From: JBFELU01 sp041572755
GTDB lineage: Bacteria > Actinomycetota > Acidimicrobiia > Spongiisociales > UBA11373
Direction: 5' to 3'
Length of the DNA stretch: 64,000 nt
Assembly (NCBI GenBank): GCA_041572755.1
Contig: JBFFRY010000009.1
Location: 1 to 64,000 of the forward strand
The notes under the pieces were generated by a model. It worked only from the letters and a program-made list of their open reading frames with translations. It was not told the origin of the DNA and did no database searches. Position 1 is the stretch's first letter. Every line of letters starts with the position of its first letter. A program made the translations under genes and the position numbers. Shown one piece after another: positions 53,628 to 63,475 of the stretch.

Positions 53628-55016
53628 ATGCCGGATCGCCATCGCAGCTGGGCGGAGCCGTGGAAGATCAAGATGGTCGAACCGATCCGCATGTTGTCCC
53701 GGAGTGAACGCGAGGAGGCGATTCGCCGCGCCGGCCACAACACCTTTCTCCTCAACTCGGAGGAGGTCTACATCGACCTGCTCACCGACTCGGGCACCTC
53801 GGCCATGTCGGACTACCAGTGGGCCGGGCTCATGTACGGGGACGAGGCGTATGCCGGTTCCCGCAGCTACCACAACCTCGAGGCGGCGGTGCGCGACGTC
53901 TACGGCTACGAGGAGCTCATCCCCACCCACCAGGGACGGGGAGCGGAGCACATCCTCAGCCAGCTCCTGATCGAGCCGGGCGGCGTGGTACCGGGGAACA
54001 TGTACTTCACCACGACCCGCTTTCACCAGGAGTTGGCCGGGGGAACCTTCGTCGACGTCATCATCGACGAGGCCCACCAGCCGGAGAGCAACCACCCGTT
54101 CAAAGGCAACATCGACATGGCCAAACTCGAGGCGGTGGTCGACGAGTACGGGGCCGATCGGGTGCCCTACGTCTCCTTCGAGACCAACGTCAACATGGCC
54201 GGCGGTCAGCCCGCCTCGATGGCCAACATCCGTGAGGTCTACGAGTACTGCTCGGCACGGGGGATCCTGGTGATGCTGGATGCCACCCGGGCCCTCGAGA
54301 ACGCCTATTTCATCCAGCAGCGGGAAGGCGGGTACGACGGCAAGTCGGTGGCCGAGATCCTCCGGGAGATCACCTCGTACAGCGACGGCGCCACCGTCTC
54401 CTCCAAGAAGGACAATCTCGTCAACATCGGTGGCTTCCTGGCGGTGCGCGACCAGGAGCTGGCGAAGCGGGCCAGGGCGATGCTGGTGGCCTTCGAGGGG
54501 TTCCAGACCTATGGCGGCATGGCGGGACGCGACATGGAGGCCTTGGCCCGAGGGATCCGTGAGATGGTCGAGACCGATGATCACGTTCGGTCCCGGGTCG
54601 GCCAGGTCGAGTACCTCGGCAACGCCCTCATCAAGGCGGGCGTGCCGATCGTGCATCCGGTCGGGGGCCACGGCATCTTCCTGGACGCCGCTTCGATCCT
54701 TCCCCACCTCCCCATGGAGCACTTTCCCGCCCAGGCGCTGGCGGCTGCCATCTACGTGGACTCCGGGGTGCGAGGGATGGAGCGCGGCATCGTCTCGGCG
54801 GGCCGCGACCCCAAGACCGGGGAGAACCGGATCCCGAAGCTCGAACTGGTGCGGCTCACGATTCCCCGCCGGGTGTACACCCAGTCCCACATGGATGTGA
54901 CGGCCGAATCGGTGATCGCTCTGTGCGATGACCCCGGCGAGATCCGGGGCCTGCGGTTCACCTACGAGCCCGACACGCTGCGATTCTTCCAGGCTCGCTT
55001 CGAGCCCGTCGGCTGA
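53628..55016 (+). CDS. Tyrosine phenol-lyase
   Basis: This 462-residue beta-eliminating lyase uses PLP bound to K261 (SSKKDNLVNIGG). It splits tyrosine to phenol, pyruvate and ammonia, and the reaction is reversible. Tryptophanases share the fold, but T128 (MYFTTT) and R386 (MERG) match the substrate-recognition Thr and Arg of tyrosine phenol-lyase, where tryptophanase has Asp and Ile. GGAAGGGAG precedes the ATG at 53628. A divergent Lrp regulator is upstream and the pheA-aroG fusion follows 232 bp downstream. Confidence 0.87.
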   Translation: MPDRHRSWAEPWKIKMVEPIRMLSRSEREEAIRRAGHNTFLLNSEEVYIDLLTDSGTSAMSDYQWAGLMYGDEAYAGSRSYHNLEAAVRDVYGYEELIPTHQGRGAEHILSQLLIEPGGVVPGNMYFTTTRFHQELAGGTFVDVIIDEAHQPESNHPFKGNIDMAKLEAVVDEYGADRVPYVSFETNVNMAGGQPASMANIREVYEYCSARGILVMLDATRALENAYFIQQREGGYDGKSVAEILREITSYSDGATVSSKKDNLVNIGGFLAVRDQELAKRARAMLVAFEGFQTYGGMAGRDMEALARGIREMVETDDHVRSRVGQVEYLGNALIKAGVPIVHPVGGHGIFLDAASILPHLPMEHFPAQALAAAIYVDSGVRGMERGIVSAGRDPKTGENRIPKLELVRLTIPRRVYTQSHMDVTAESVIALCDDPGEIRGLRFTYEPDTLRFFQARFEPVG

Positions 55017-55079
55017 GCGGATCGAGCCGGCGGGGCACCTGACGGAGCGCCGGGTCCCACCCGGTCCCGGTGTGCTCTG

Positions 55080-55108
55080 TTGACAGCCGGGTCCCCTTTG
55101 ACCATCAT
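55080..55108 (+). promoter_or_regulatory. Promoter for Phe leader peptide
   Basis: TTGACA (55080-55085), a 17-nt spacer and CATCAT (55103-55108) precede the leader ATG by 7 nt. The predicted start of transcription is at the leader ATG. Confidence 0.6.
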
Positions 55109-55115
55109 CCCGGCG

Positions 55116-55178
55116 ATGACGGTGCAGCGGACCTTCGTGAAGCGACCCTTCTTCGGCGCCGTCTTCTTTGGCGCTTAG
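55116..55178 (+). CDS. Phe-rich leader peptide
   Basis: A 20-residue frame reads [20 protein letters not shown] and stops at TAG. It contains five Phe, four of them as adjacent pairs (codons 12-13 and 17-18). There is no Shine-Dalgarno sequence, but a promoter fits a leaderless start. It lies 70 nt before a gene for Phe biosynthesis, so it most likely senses charged tRNA-Phe by ribosome stalling. Confidence 0.75.
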   Translation: MTVQRTFVKRPFFGAVFFGA

Positions 55179-55185
55179 GCGCCAA
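55168..55185 (+). terminator. Attenuator-like hairpin overlapping leader stop
   Basis: A 7-bp stem (55168-55174 with 55179-55185) has the stop codon in its loop and is followed by a pyrimidine run (55186-55200). GGCGCC at 55155-55160 can pair instead with either arm, with the second Phe-codon pair in the loop. The mutual exclusion is what an attenuator needs. Confidence 0.6.
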
Positions 55186-55248
55186 CTTCTCTCTCCCCCC
55201 GCTGTCCGACCCCATTCCCGGCTCCGGCCGCGACCCCCGAGGTGTTCC

Positions 55249-57279
55249 ATGAAATCAGACGACGACAACATCGATCAGATCCGCAGCGGAATAGACGACA
55301 TCGACGGCAAGATCCTGCAGCTGCTGGCGCAGCGACGGGCGTTCAGCGTGCGGGCTGCCCGGCTCAAGGGAGCCCGGGGTCATCCCTCGAGAAGCCCACT
55401 CCGCGAGGAGGACATGATCGCCGAGCGCATCGCCTCCGGTCTCGATCATCAGCTCGACTCGCGTCTCATCAACCGGCTCTGGCGGGAGATCGTCGAGGAC
55501 TCCGTGAGGGTGCAGCGCGACCTCCTCGGACGCCGGGAAACCGACGAGGGCCAGATCACGGCGGCGATCCAAGGGGTGGAGGGTTCCTACAGCCAGCTCG
55601 CCGCCCAGCAGATCTTCGACGCAAAGGGCGGCCAGACGCTCGCCCATGTCATGGCACAGACCTTCGCGGAGGCCGTCGATGCGGTTCGGGATGGCCGAGC
55701 CGACGTCGCCGTGCTGCCGATCGAGAACACGACCTCGGGGGCGATCTCGGAGGTGTACGACCTGTTGCTCGACAGCGGCCTCCACGTGATCGGCGACCTT
55801 CGCTTCCGAGTCCGGCACTGCCTCCTCGGTGTCGGCGGGGCCGACGTCGGAGGCTTGGAGCGGATCTACGCCCACCCCCAGGCCGCCGCCCAGTGCTCCG
55901 ATTTCCTGGCGGGCCTGGAGCACTGCGAGGTGGTGATCTTCGGGGACACGGCGCTGTCGGGGAAGAAGATCGCGGCGCTCGGCGATCCCACGCTGGCGGC
56001 GATCGCCAGCGAGGAAGCCGGGCGGCTCTACGGACTCGAGGTGCTCCGGAGCGGGATCGCCAACCGGGATGAGAACTTCACCCGCTTCGTGGTCGTGGCA
56101 CCGGCGCCCGTGGAGATCCCTCCCGGGGTGCCGGCCAAGACCTCGATCGTGATGACGGTGGGCAACCACCCCGGGGCCCTCATGGATGCGCTGGAGGTGT
56201 TCACCAAAGCCGACGTCAATCTCGTGAAACTCGAGTCGAGACCGATCCCCTCGAATCCCACCGACGAACTCTTCTATCTGGACTTCGCCGGATCGGTCGA
56301 CGAGCCCGAGGTAGCGGCGATGCTCGAAACGCTCACGACCCATACGCACTTCCTCAAGGTGTTGGGCAGCTACCCGTCCCGGGACCTGAGGCCGCGTCCG
56401 GAGCCGGCACCGCCGGCGCCGCGGCGGAAGCCGGTCAAGGAACTCATCGAGACCCACTCCGACGAGATACCCAGCGGATACCGGCTGGGGAGTCGAGGGC
56501 ACAAACGCCACAACACCGTCATCGAGGTCGGCAACGTGCGGCTCGGCGGAGACGATCTGGTGGTGATCGCCGGGCCCTGCTCGGTGGAGTCGTGGGACCA
56601 GATCATGACCGCCGCTCAAGCCGTCAAGGAAGGGGGCGGACGCCTGCTCCGAGGAGGATGCTTCAAGCCGCGCACCTCGCCGTACAGCTTCCAGGGCCTC
56701 GGCTTCGAGGGACTGGAGATGCTCGTCGAGGCCGGCAAGGCGTTCGGTCTGCCGATCGTGACCGAAGTGCTCGCTCCCGAGGACGTCCCCGCCGTGGCCA
56801 CCAGAGCCGACGTGCTGCAGATCGGCACCAGGAACATGCAGAACTTCGCGTTGCTCTCGGCAGTGGGCCGGGCCCATCGACCCGTGATGCTGAAGCGGGG
56901 CATGAGCTCGTCGCTCGACGAGCTTCTCCAGGCGGCCGAGTACATCCTGGCCGAAGGGAACCAGCAGGTGTTCCTGTGCGAGCGAGGGATCCGCACCTTC
57001 GAGACCTCGACCCGCAACACCCTCGACCTCAGCGCGGTTCCGGTGCTGCGGGGCCGGACCCACCTGCCGGTGATCGTCGACCCGTCGCACGCCGCCGGGG
57101 AGCGTTCACTGGTGCCGCCGCTCGCCATCGCCGGAGCTGCCATCGGTGCCCACGGCATCATGGTCGAGATCCATCCCGACCCACCGAGCGCCCTGAGCGA
57201 CGGCCCCCAGTCCCTGGACCTGGATCAGTTCGCCCGGTTGATGGAAGACCTGGGGTTCTCTCAACGAAAGGAGCCGTAG
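55249..57279 (+). CDS. Chorismate mutase-prephenate dehydratase-ACT-DAHP synthase fusion
   Basis: This 676-residue protein has an AroQ chorismate mutase (about 1-95), a prephenate dehydratase (about 103-285, catalytic TRF at 278-280), an ACT domain (about 298-375, with ESRP for Phe binding), a Pro-rich linker and a type I-beta DAHP synthase (about 425-670, with [16 protein letters not shown] and DPSHAAG). It combines the first shikimate-pathway step with two Phe-branch steps, and the ACT domain may regulate all of them. The ATG at 55249 has GAGG upstream. The 3' end overlaps the next gene by 19 bp. Confidence 0.9.
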   Translation: MKSDDDNIDQIRSGIDDIDGKILQLLAQRRAFSVRAARLKGARGHPSRSPLREEDMIAERIASGLDHQLDSRLINRLWREIVEDSVRVQRDLLGRRETDEGQITAAIQGVEGSYSQLAAQQIFDAKGGQTLAHVMAQTFAEAVDAVRDGRADVAVLPIENTTSGAISEVYDLLLDSGLHVIGDLRFRVRHCLLGVGGADVGGLERIYAHPQAAAQCSDFLAGLEHCEVVIFGDTALSGKKIAALGDPTLAAIASEEAGRLYGLEVLRSGIANRDENFTRFVVVAPAPVEIPPGVPAKTSIVMTVGNHPGALMDALEVFTKADVNLVKLESRPIPSNPTDELFYLDFAGSVDEPEVAAMLETLTTHTHFLKVLGSYPSRDLRPRPEPAPPAPRRKPVKELIETHSDEIPSGYRLGSRGHKRHNTVIEVGNVRLGGDDLVVIAGPCSVESWDQIMTAAQAVKEGGGRLLRGGCFKPRTSPYSFQGLGFEGLEMLVEAGKAFGLPIVTEVLAPEDVPAVATRADVLQIGTRNMQNFALLSAVGRAHRPVMLKRGMSSSLDELLQAAEYILAEGNQQVFLCERGIRTFETSTRNTLDLSAVPVLRGRTHLPVIVDPSHAAGERSLVPPLAIAGAAIGAHGIMVEIHPDPPSALSDGPQSLDLDQFARLMEDLGFSQRKEP

Positions 57280-58934
57280 TCGGCCGGGCATCCCGAGCCG
57301 TACTCCCACGGGAGGTCGCCCCTCTCGAGGAACCACGCCGTCAGGTCGGCCTCCGGCGAACCGCTGCGGTCGCCGCCGAGATACCCCGTGATCGATCCGT
57401 CGCGATCGAGAAAGAGCAGGTCGTCCCAACCGTCACCGTCCAGGTCGGCCGCGTGTGGCCCGCCGTCATGGCTGCCGATCGCCGTTGCTGCCGTCTCGGA
57501 GAGCGCAAAGTCCTCGGCCCCCGAGAGGATGAAGAGCGTGGCCGGATCATCGGGTGACAGCGCGTAGAGATCGGGTACCCAGTCGGCGTCTCGGTGGCCC
57601 ACCGAGTAGCGCCACCCCTGATCGCTCTGCAGCGGCACCGCCATCGGGGTCGAAGGATCGAAGTCGGGGCCGAGCCGGATCTCGATGGTGGTCGGAGAGG
57701 CGGGAACCACGACGTGGAGATCATTGATCCCATCCAGGTCGTGGTCGCCGAGCAGCACGCTGGCGCCGGGATCCACCCCTTCGATGTGAATGGTGGGGAG
57801 GTGTTGGGTGAAGCCCGACGCGAAGGTGAAGACGGTGACGGCGATCTCCTCGCCTTCCGGAGTGAGTTCCCACAGATCGGGACGTCCGTCTCCGGTGTGG
57901 TCGGCGAGGAGCATGAGAGAGGACGGGGCCGGGCCGTGCGGGGTGGGTCCCAGCGTGGTGCAGGTGTCGAATCGATGGATCGCCTCGGCCGTCGTGACGC
58001 TGATGCCGCCTCCGCTCGCCGTGTCGAGCCGGACTGCGTCGGGCGCACCGTCCCGATCCATGTCCATGACGAACTGCCGCGGCCCGTTGCCCGCCGGACC
58101 GAGACCCGTGGCGAAACGGATCACCCTTGTGAAATCCCCGGCCGGGCTCCCCGGGTCGATCGGCTCGGGTATCGAGTAGCCGGGGGTGTGGAGAGGTCCC
58201 ATCCACGAGAAGTGCATGGGGTCCTTGATCTGCTGCCAGTGGCCACCCCAGCACCACCCGGCATCGACCCAGACATCCACGAACCATCCCGGCATGTCGG
58301 TGATCAGGACGTTGTCCTCCCGATAGGGGTTGGAGTCGGCGTTGATGTCGATGGCGGCCCCGATCGCGTGGAAGGACAGGTAGCGCTTGGGCGGCACGGT
58401 GGCGGGACGGAAGCTGAAGACCGACGAAGGGTCGAGGGGGTAGGACCTGCCGGCAGCTCGTTCTCGCTCCAGCGCTTCGATCACCGGTTGCAGCGCCGGT
58501 GCCACCCGATCATGGACGAACACGGTGACGGGTGGCAGGCCCTCGGCATTGGGAAGCTCCACCGCAACGAGGTGGTCGCGGACTTCGCCCAGGGTGCGCC
58601 CGAAGAAGCCGGCCCACGGGCCTCCGAGGGTTTGGGTGTCGGCGGCGTCCCCTTCGCGATCGGCGTAGGGCCCGCGTATCCCGGCCGGAGCGTCGCAGCC
58701 GGGGGACTCGTTGAAGGTGGGCAGAGGGCCGTGTGGCGGGGGCGGGGAAGTGACGAGGTGATCGTCGTGTCGGAGGGGAGGTGGGGGCTCCTCGGCTTGG
58801 GGAGACTCGGTGACTCGGGCGGCGGTCGCGGTCGCACCCCGATCCGCGTCGTCGGTGGCCGGTGGATCCCCCCGCCCCCCCGAACAGGCGGCGGCGAGGG
58901 TCATCGCCAGCAGCAGGACCGCCCGGAACCGCAT
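57261..58934 (-). CDS. Lipoprotein with M15-like peptidase and VCBS-type repeats
   Basis: This 557-residue protein has a lipobox MTLAAACSG, a Pro-rich spacer, an M15/VanY-like peptidase domain (about 90-270, with [14 protein letters not shown] and DPMHFSW) and a C-terminal region of FG-GAP/VCBS-like repeats containing [27 protein letters not shown] and [10 protein letters not shown] calcium loops. It should be anchored outside the cell and trim peptidoglycan peptides. TACGAT lies 6 nt before the ATG at 58934, so a leaderless start is likely. Confidence 0.8.
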   Translation of the reverse strand: MRFRAVLLLAMTLAAACSGGRGDPPATDDADRGATATAARVTESPQAEEPPPPLRHDDHLVTSPPPPHGPLPTFNESPGCDAPAGIRGPYADREGDAADTQTLGGPWAGFFGRTLGEVRDHLVAVELPNAEGLPPVTVFVHDRVAPALQPVIEALERERAAGRSYPLDPSSVFSFRPATVPPKRYLSFHAIGAAIDINADSNPYREDNVLITDMPGWFVDVWVDAGWCWGGHWQQIKDPMHFSWMGPLHTPGYSIPEPIDPGSPAGDFTRVIRFATGLGPAGNGPRQFVMDMDRDGAPDAVRLDTASGGGISVTTAEAIHRFDTCTTLGPTPHGPAPSSLMLLADHTGDGRPDLWELTPEGEEIAVTVFTFASGFTQHLPTIHIEGVDPGASVLLGDHDLDGINDLHVVVPASPTTIEIRLGPDFDPSTPMAVPLQSDQGWRYSVGHRDADWVPDLYALSPDDPATLFILSGAEDFALSETAATAIGSHDGGPHAADLDGDGWDDLLFLDRDGSITGYLGGDRSGSPEADLTAWFLERGDLPWEYGSGCPADYGSFR

Positions 58935-58954
58935 CGGGGAATCGTACGGCGACC

Positions 58955-59929
58955 TCAGTGGCGTGGGGGTCCGATGAGGAAGCCGAGGCCCCAGGAGAGG
59001 TGCATCGTCGGGAGCACGGCGGGAAGCAGCAGCGCCTCCGGGGCGCGGCGGCGCATTGCCGTGAGGAGGGCCGTTGCCCAGACCGCCAGCAGATAGGCGC
59101 CGGGAACGATGGCGGCCGCCCATGACCAGGGGGTGAACAGGAACGCGATCGAGCCGACCAAACCGGCGACGAAGGCGGGCGGCACCAACTGGCGCCATCG
59201 CAGCGCCCGGGGATGCTTCCGGACGACGGCTCGCTTCCAGCGCCCGTAGTCGAAGTATTGGCGCCACAACGCCCGCAGCGAACGGCGCGGTCGGTAGGCG
59301 ACCCGGAGGCGGGGATCGAAGTGGACGACTCCGCCGGCAGCCCTCAGCCGGTAGTTCAGTTCCGCGTCCTGGCTGCGCTCCAGGCTCTCATCGAACCCGC
59401 CGACCCGATCCAGCGAGGCTCTGCGAAACACCCCGAGGTAGACGGTGTCGGTCGGGCCCGACCGCCCTCCCGTCCGGTAGCGGGCGTCCCCCACACCGAG
59501 GGGGGTGGTCTGAGCCAACGCGATGGCGCGCTGGATGAGGGTCTCGCCCTCGGCCGACTGGACGCCTCCCACATTGTCGGCGCCCGTCTCGGCGAGCACG
59601 GTGACGGCGCGGGAGACATAGCCGGGGGGGAGGACCGCATGCGCATCGCAACGGGCGACGACGGTCCCCGATGAAGCGGCGATCGCCAGATTGAGGCCTG
59701 CCGCCGTGCCGCCGGTGGGGTTGTCGATCACGGTCACCCGGGGGTCCCCGGCGTACTCCTCCAGGACCTCTGCGGTGCCGTCGCGACTGGGTCCGTGGGC
59801 GATCACTACCTCGAGGGGTCCGGTGTAGTCCTGTTCGAGCGCGCTCCGGAGCGATGCGGCCACGGTGGCTGCTGCATCGAGGGCCGGTATGACGATGGAG
59901 ACGGCCGGCGGAGCGACGTCCTCAGCCAA
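58955..59929 (-). CDS. Family 2 glycosyltransferase with membrane anchor
   Basis: This 324-residue GT2 enzyme has an N-terminal GT-A domain (VSIVIPALDAA, DxD-like RCDAHAV, and RSQDAELNYRL for the acid/base) followed by a few hydrophobic helices (about 235-310). It probably adds a sugar to a surface polymer. The TTG at 59929 overlaps the response-regulator stop by 8 nt; the frame stays open upstream inside that gene. Confidence 0.78.
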   Translation of the reverse strand: MAEDVAPPAVSIVIPALDAAATVAASLRSALEQDYTGPLEVVIAHGPSRDGTAEVLEEYAGDPRVTVIDNPTGGTAAGLNLAIAASSGTVVARCDAHAVLPPGYVSRAVTVLAETGADNVGGVQSAEGETLIQRAIALAQTTPLGVGDARYRTGGRSGPTDTVYLGVFRRASLDRVGGFDESLERSQDAELNYRLRAAGGVVHFDPRLRVAYRPRRSLRALWRQYFDYGRWKRAVVRKHPRALRWRQLVPPAFVAGLVGSIAFLFTPWSWAAAIVPGAYLLAVWATALLTAMRRRAPEALLLPAVLPTMHLSWGLGFLIGPPRH

Positions 59930-60566
59930 ACCGGTAGCCCACGGATCGGACGGTGGTGATCCACCCTGCCCGCCCTTCACCGAGCTTGGCCCGCAGCCGG
60001 CGCACGTGGACGTCGACGGTGCGCGCACCACCGAAGTAGTCGTAGCCCCACACCCGCTCCAGCAGCTGTTCCCGGGTCCACACTCGGCCCTGGTGGGCCA
60101 CGAAGAAGTGGAGCAGCTCGTACTCCATGAATGTGAGGTCTATGGGCACGTTCGTCAGCGTGGCCTGGTAGGTGGCGAGATCCAGGGTGAGATCCTTGAA
60201 CGTGATCTTCTCGTCGGCCTCGAACGCTGCGGGGTTCAGTCGGCGGAGTCGAAGGGCGAGCTCTTCCCGGTCGATGGGAGTGAGCACGAAGTCGGTGAAG
60301 TCCTCGGCGCCCTCGAGGAGATCGGTCTGCAGCCGGGTGGCCACGACCAGGCTGGGAATGCCCAGCGACCGTTTGCAGCGGCGGGCCAGGGAGAGACCGG
60401 TTTCGGGATCGTCACCGAGTTCCACCACCAACGCCGCCCAACCCTCCGCCGGTTCGCGATCGGACACCTCAGCGGCATCGGCGACCGGGACCGGACGGAA
60501 CCCGGCCTCGATCAACCCCTCCGTGAGGGCAACGGTCGGTTCGGTGGGGTGAACGGCGACGAACAT
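59922..60566 (-). CDS. GlnR-like orphan response regulator
   Basis: This 214-residue OmpR-type regulator has a C-terminal winged helix (VWGYDYFGGARTVDVHVRRLRAKLGE near 170-200) almost identical in pattern to actinobacterial GlnR. The receiver lacks the acceptor Asp: the place reads VVELGDD (E49). GlnR proteins act without classic phosphorylation and control nitrogen genes. The ATG at 60566 shares a base with the glutamine synthetase stop, so both are co-transcribed. Confidence 0.85.
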   Translation of the reverse strand: MFVAVHPTEPTVALTEGLIEAGFRPVPVADAAEVSDREPAEGWAALVVELGDDPETGLSLARRCKRSLGIPSLVVATRLQTDLLEGAEDFTDFVLTPIDREELALRLRRLNPAAFEADEKITFKDLTLDLATYQATLTNVPIDLTFMEYELLHFFVAHQGRVWTREQLLERVWGYDYFGGARTVDVHVRRLRAKLGEGRAGWITTVRSVGYRFG

Positions 60567-61894
60567 CAGAGAACGGGAAGGTACTCGATCAGCTCGTATC
60601 GGGAAACATGGCGCTGGTAGCGCTCCCACTCCTTCCGCTTGTTGCGCAGGAACCATTCGAACACGTGCTCCCCGAGCGCGCGGGCGACCAGCTCCGATCC
60701 CTCCATGACATCGAGGGCTTGGGCGAGAGTTCCGGGGAGCCTGGTGACACCGGCAGCGATGCGTTCCTCGGCCGTGAGCGTGTTGATGTTCGTGGTTGTC
60801 TCCGGGGGCAGCTCGAACCCGTTCTCGATGCCGCTCAGACCGGCCGCCAGGATCACCGACAGGGCCAGATAGGGGTTGCAGGCGGGGTCGGGTGACCGGT
60901 ACTCGATCCGGGTGCTCGTGGGTTTGCCCTTCTTGGGGGTCGGGACCCGAACCAGCGCCGACTGGTTGTTGCGGGCCCAGGTGACGAAGACCGGGGCCTC
61001 AAAGCCGTCGACGAGTCGTTTGTAGGAGTTCACCCACTGGTTGGTCACCGCGGTGATCTCGGGGGCGTGTGTGAGCAGCCCGGCGATGAATCCTTGCGCC
61101 ACCTTGGAGAGCCCGTACTCGCCGCCGGGATGGTGGAAGGCGTTCTTGTCGCCTTCGAACAGTGAGAGATGAACGTGAAGGGCGGTGCCGTCGTGGCCTT
61201 CCAGAGGCTTGGGCATGAAGGTGGCATAGATCCCGTTTTGCAGAGCCACCTCCTTGATGGCGAGGCGGGTGGTCATGAGCGTGTCGGCCATGGTGAGGGC
61301 ATCGGTGTAGCGGAGATCGAGCTCGTGCTGGCTGGGGGCCACTTCGTGGTGGGAGAGCTCAACCGGGATGCCGAGGCTCTCGAGCATCATGATCGTGTGG
61401 CGGCGGTATTCCTGGGCAACGTCGATGGGAGTGAGGTCGAAGTAACCCCCCCGGTCGAGAACCTCCGGCTCCGGCCCCGAGTCGCGGAAATAGAAGTACT
61501 CCACCTCGGGTCCCACGTAGAACGAGAAGCCCAGATCGGCCGCCCGTTCCAGGTTGCGCATCAGAACGGTGCGGGGATCGCCCTCGAAGGGTTCCCCGTC
61601 GGGGGTGACGATGTTGCAGAACATGCGGGCAACGCCGGCGTGCTCCCCCTTCCAGGGCAGGATCTGGAACGTGGTGGGGTCGGGGCGGGCCAGCATGTCG
61701 GCTTCCTGGACTCGAGAGAAGCCGTCGATGGCGGAGCCATCGAACTGCATGCCCTCATCGAAGGCGGTCTCCAGTTCGGCCGGGGTGATCGCAAAGGACT
61801 TGAGGAAGCCCAGGACGTCGGTGAACCAGAGCCGGATGAAGCGAATCCCCCGCTCCTCGACGGTGCGAAGGACGTAGTCCTCTTGTCTCGCCAT
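60566..61894 (-). CDS. Glutamine synthetase-like protein (GlnA2 type)
   Basis: This 442-residue class I-alpha glutamine synthetase family member has metal and ATP motifs [30 protein letters not shown] and [12 protein letters not shown]. It lacks the adenylylation loop of GlnA, so it is not controlled that way. It could make glutamine or gamma-glutamyl amides. GGAGG stands before the ATG, with a TACCAT -10 box near 61912-61917. It is divergent from glnA. Confidence 0.88.
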   Translation of the reverse strand: MARQEDYVLRTVEERGIRFIRLWFTDVLGFLKSFAITPAELETAFDEGMQFDGSAIDGFSRVQEADMLARPDPTTFQILPWKGEHAGVARMFCNIVTPDGEPFEGDPRTVLMRNLERAADLGFSFYVGPEVEYFYFRDSGPEPEVLDRGGYFDLTPIDVAQEYRRHTIMMLESLGIPVELSHHEVAPSQHELDLRYTDALTMADTLMTTRLAIKEVALQNGIYATFMPKPLEGHDGTALHVHLSLFEGDKNAFHHPGGEYGLSKVAQGFIAGLLTHAPEITAVTNQWVNSYKRLVDGFEAPVFVTWARNNQSALVRVPTPKKGKPTSTRIEYRSPDPACNPYLALSVILAAGLSGIENGFELPPETTTNINTLTAEERIAAGVTRLPGTLAQALDVMEGSELVARALGEHVFEWFLRNKRKEWERYQRHVSRYELIEYLPVL

Positions 61895-61945
61895 ATGACC
61901 TCCGGCGACTCATGGTACGGGAGGCCGCCCGGACCTGGAAGGGGG

Positions 61946-61994
61946 GTCGCCCCTCTGAAACACACTGTTCACATTGGGGCAATCGGCCGGAAAC
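61946..61994 (+). promoter_or_regulatory. Candidate GlnR operator
   Basis: Half-sites GTCGC (61946), GAAAC (61957), TTCAC (61968), GCAAT (61979) and GAAAC (61990) are spaced exactly 11 bp apart. This matches the GTnAC-n6-GAAAC pattern of GlnR boxes with several mismatches. It lies upstream of the glnA -10 region (TACAAA near 62005). Confidence 0.5.
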
Positions 61995-62040
61995 GCTCCG
62001 GAGGTACAAATCTCGACGGCCAATCAAGGAGTACACCACC

Positions 62041-63462
62041 ATGGCGTCACCAAAGGACGTCCTCGCCATGGTCGCCGACGGCGGCTACGAGTTCGTCGAT
62101 CTACGGTTCTGCGATCTTCCCGGGCAGGTCCAGCACTTCACGATCCCGTCGTCGCATTTCACCGAGGACGGATTCGAGGAGGGATACGGGTTCGATGGAT
62201 CTTCCATCCGCGGGTTCCAGGAGATCCAGGAGTCCGACATGATCCTGGTGCCCGATCCGGACACGGCCGTCGACGATCCCTTCCGCGACCTCAAGACACT
62301 CATCGTCTACTGCTGGGTCAAGGATCCGATCACCGGCCAGCCCTATGAGAAGGACCCCCGGTTCGTTGCTCAGAAGGCGGAGAGCTACTTGCGCAGTACC
62401 GGTCTTGCCGACGCCTCCTACTGGGGACCCGAGGCAGAGTTCTACGTCTTCGATTCAGCGCGATTCGACCAGGACCAGAACTCCGCCTTCTACGAGGTCG
62501 ATTCGATCGAGGGGGCCTGGAACAGCGGCGCCGACGAGCCGGGCGGCAACCTGGCCTACAAGCCCCGCTTCAAGGAGGGGTACTTCCCCGTGCCCCCGAC
62601 CGACCACTACCAGGATCTCAGATCGGAGATGACCAGGAGGCTCACCGAGGCCGGTATCGAGGTCGAGGTGCACCACCACGAGGTCGGAACGGCCGGCCAG
62701 GCCGAGATCGACATCAAGTACGGCCCGCTGCTGCGGGTTGCCGATCAGGTGACGCTCTTCAAGTACATCGTGAAGAACGTCGCCTGGGACCACGACAAGA
62801 CGGTGACCTTCATGCCGAAACCGATCTTCCAGGACAACGGCTCGGGAATGCATACCCACCAGAGCCTCTGGCTGGACGGCAAGCCGCTGTTCTACGACGA
62901 GTCCGGGTACGCCGGGCTCTCCGACATGGCTCGGTACTACGTCGGTGGGCTTCTCAAGCACGCCGGTGCGGTGCTGGCGTTTGCCGCCCCGACAACCAAC
63001 TCGTACCGGCGCCTGGTTCCCGGGTATGAGGCGCCGGTCAACCTGGTCTACAGCCAGAGGAACCGGTCGGCAGCGGTTCGGGTGCCGGTCTACTCACAGA
63101 AGCCGGCCGCCAAACGCCTCGAGTTCCGGTGTCCGGATCCGTCGGCGAACCCCTACCTGGCCTTCTCGGCGATGTTGATGGCGGGTCTGGACGGGATCGC
63201 CAATCAGATCGATCCGGGGGCCCCGGTCGACAAGGACCTCTACGACCTGCCTCCCGAGGAGCTGGCCCAGGTTCCCTCGGTCCCCGGCTCACTGGAGGAG
63301 AGCTTGCTGGCCTTGGAGCGGGATCACGAGTTCCTGCTTGCCGGCGGGGTCTTCACCGAAGGCTTGATCGCGGACTGGATCGCCTACAAACGGTCGGCCG
63401 AGGTCGACGAGGTGAGGCTCCGCCCCCATCCCTACGAGTTCAAGCTCTACTACGACATCTAG
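62041..63462 (+). CDS. glnA: Glutamine synthetase type I
   Basis: GlnA (473 residues) makes glutamine from glutamate and ammonia. The beta-Grasp N-terminus ([10 protein letters not shown]), catalytic [28 protein letters not shown] and [10 protein letters not shown] are clear. An adenylylation-type loop [11 protein letters not shown] near residue 398 indicates control by covalent modification. The ATG at 62041 has AAGGAG upstream. It is divergent from a second GS gene and carries the putative GlnR operator upstream. Confidence 0.96.
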   Translation: MASPKDVLAMVADGGYEFVDLRFCDLPGQVQHFTIPSSHFTEDGFEEGYGFDGSSIRGFQEIQESDMILVPDPDTAVDDPFRDLKTLIVYCWVKDPITGQPYEKDPRFVAQKAESYLRSTGLADASYWGPEAEFYVFDSARFDQDQNSAFYEVDSIEGAWNSGADEPGGNLAYKPRFKEGYFPVPPTDHYQDLRSEMTRRLTEAGIEVEVHHHEVGTAGQAEIDIKYGPLLRVADQVTLFKYIVKNVAWDHDKTVTFMPKPIFQDNGSGMHTHQSLWLDGKPLFYDESGYAGLSDMARYYVGGLLKHAGAVLAFAAPTTNSYRRLVPGYEAPVNLVYSQRNRSAAVRVPVYSQKPAAKRLEFRCPDPSANPYLAFSAMLMAGLDGIANQIDPGAPVDKDLYDLPPEELAQVPSVPGSLEESLLALERDHEFLLAGGVFTEGLIADWIAYKRSAEVDEVRLRPHPYEFKLYYDI

Positions 63463-63475
63463 GGGGCGAAGCGAC

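Noticed and set aside
53628..55016. Annotation as tryptophanase
   Set aside because: The substrate-determining Asp and Ile of tryptophanase are replaced by Thr (128) and Arg (386), as in tyrosine phenol-lyase.
53601..55271. 556-codon open frame on the minus strand
   Set aside because: It is antisense to the tyrosine phenol-lyase, which has a full set of motifs.
55255..57090. 611-codon open frame on the minus strand
   Set aside because: It is antisense to the chorismate mutase-DAHP synthase fusion and has no motifs.
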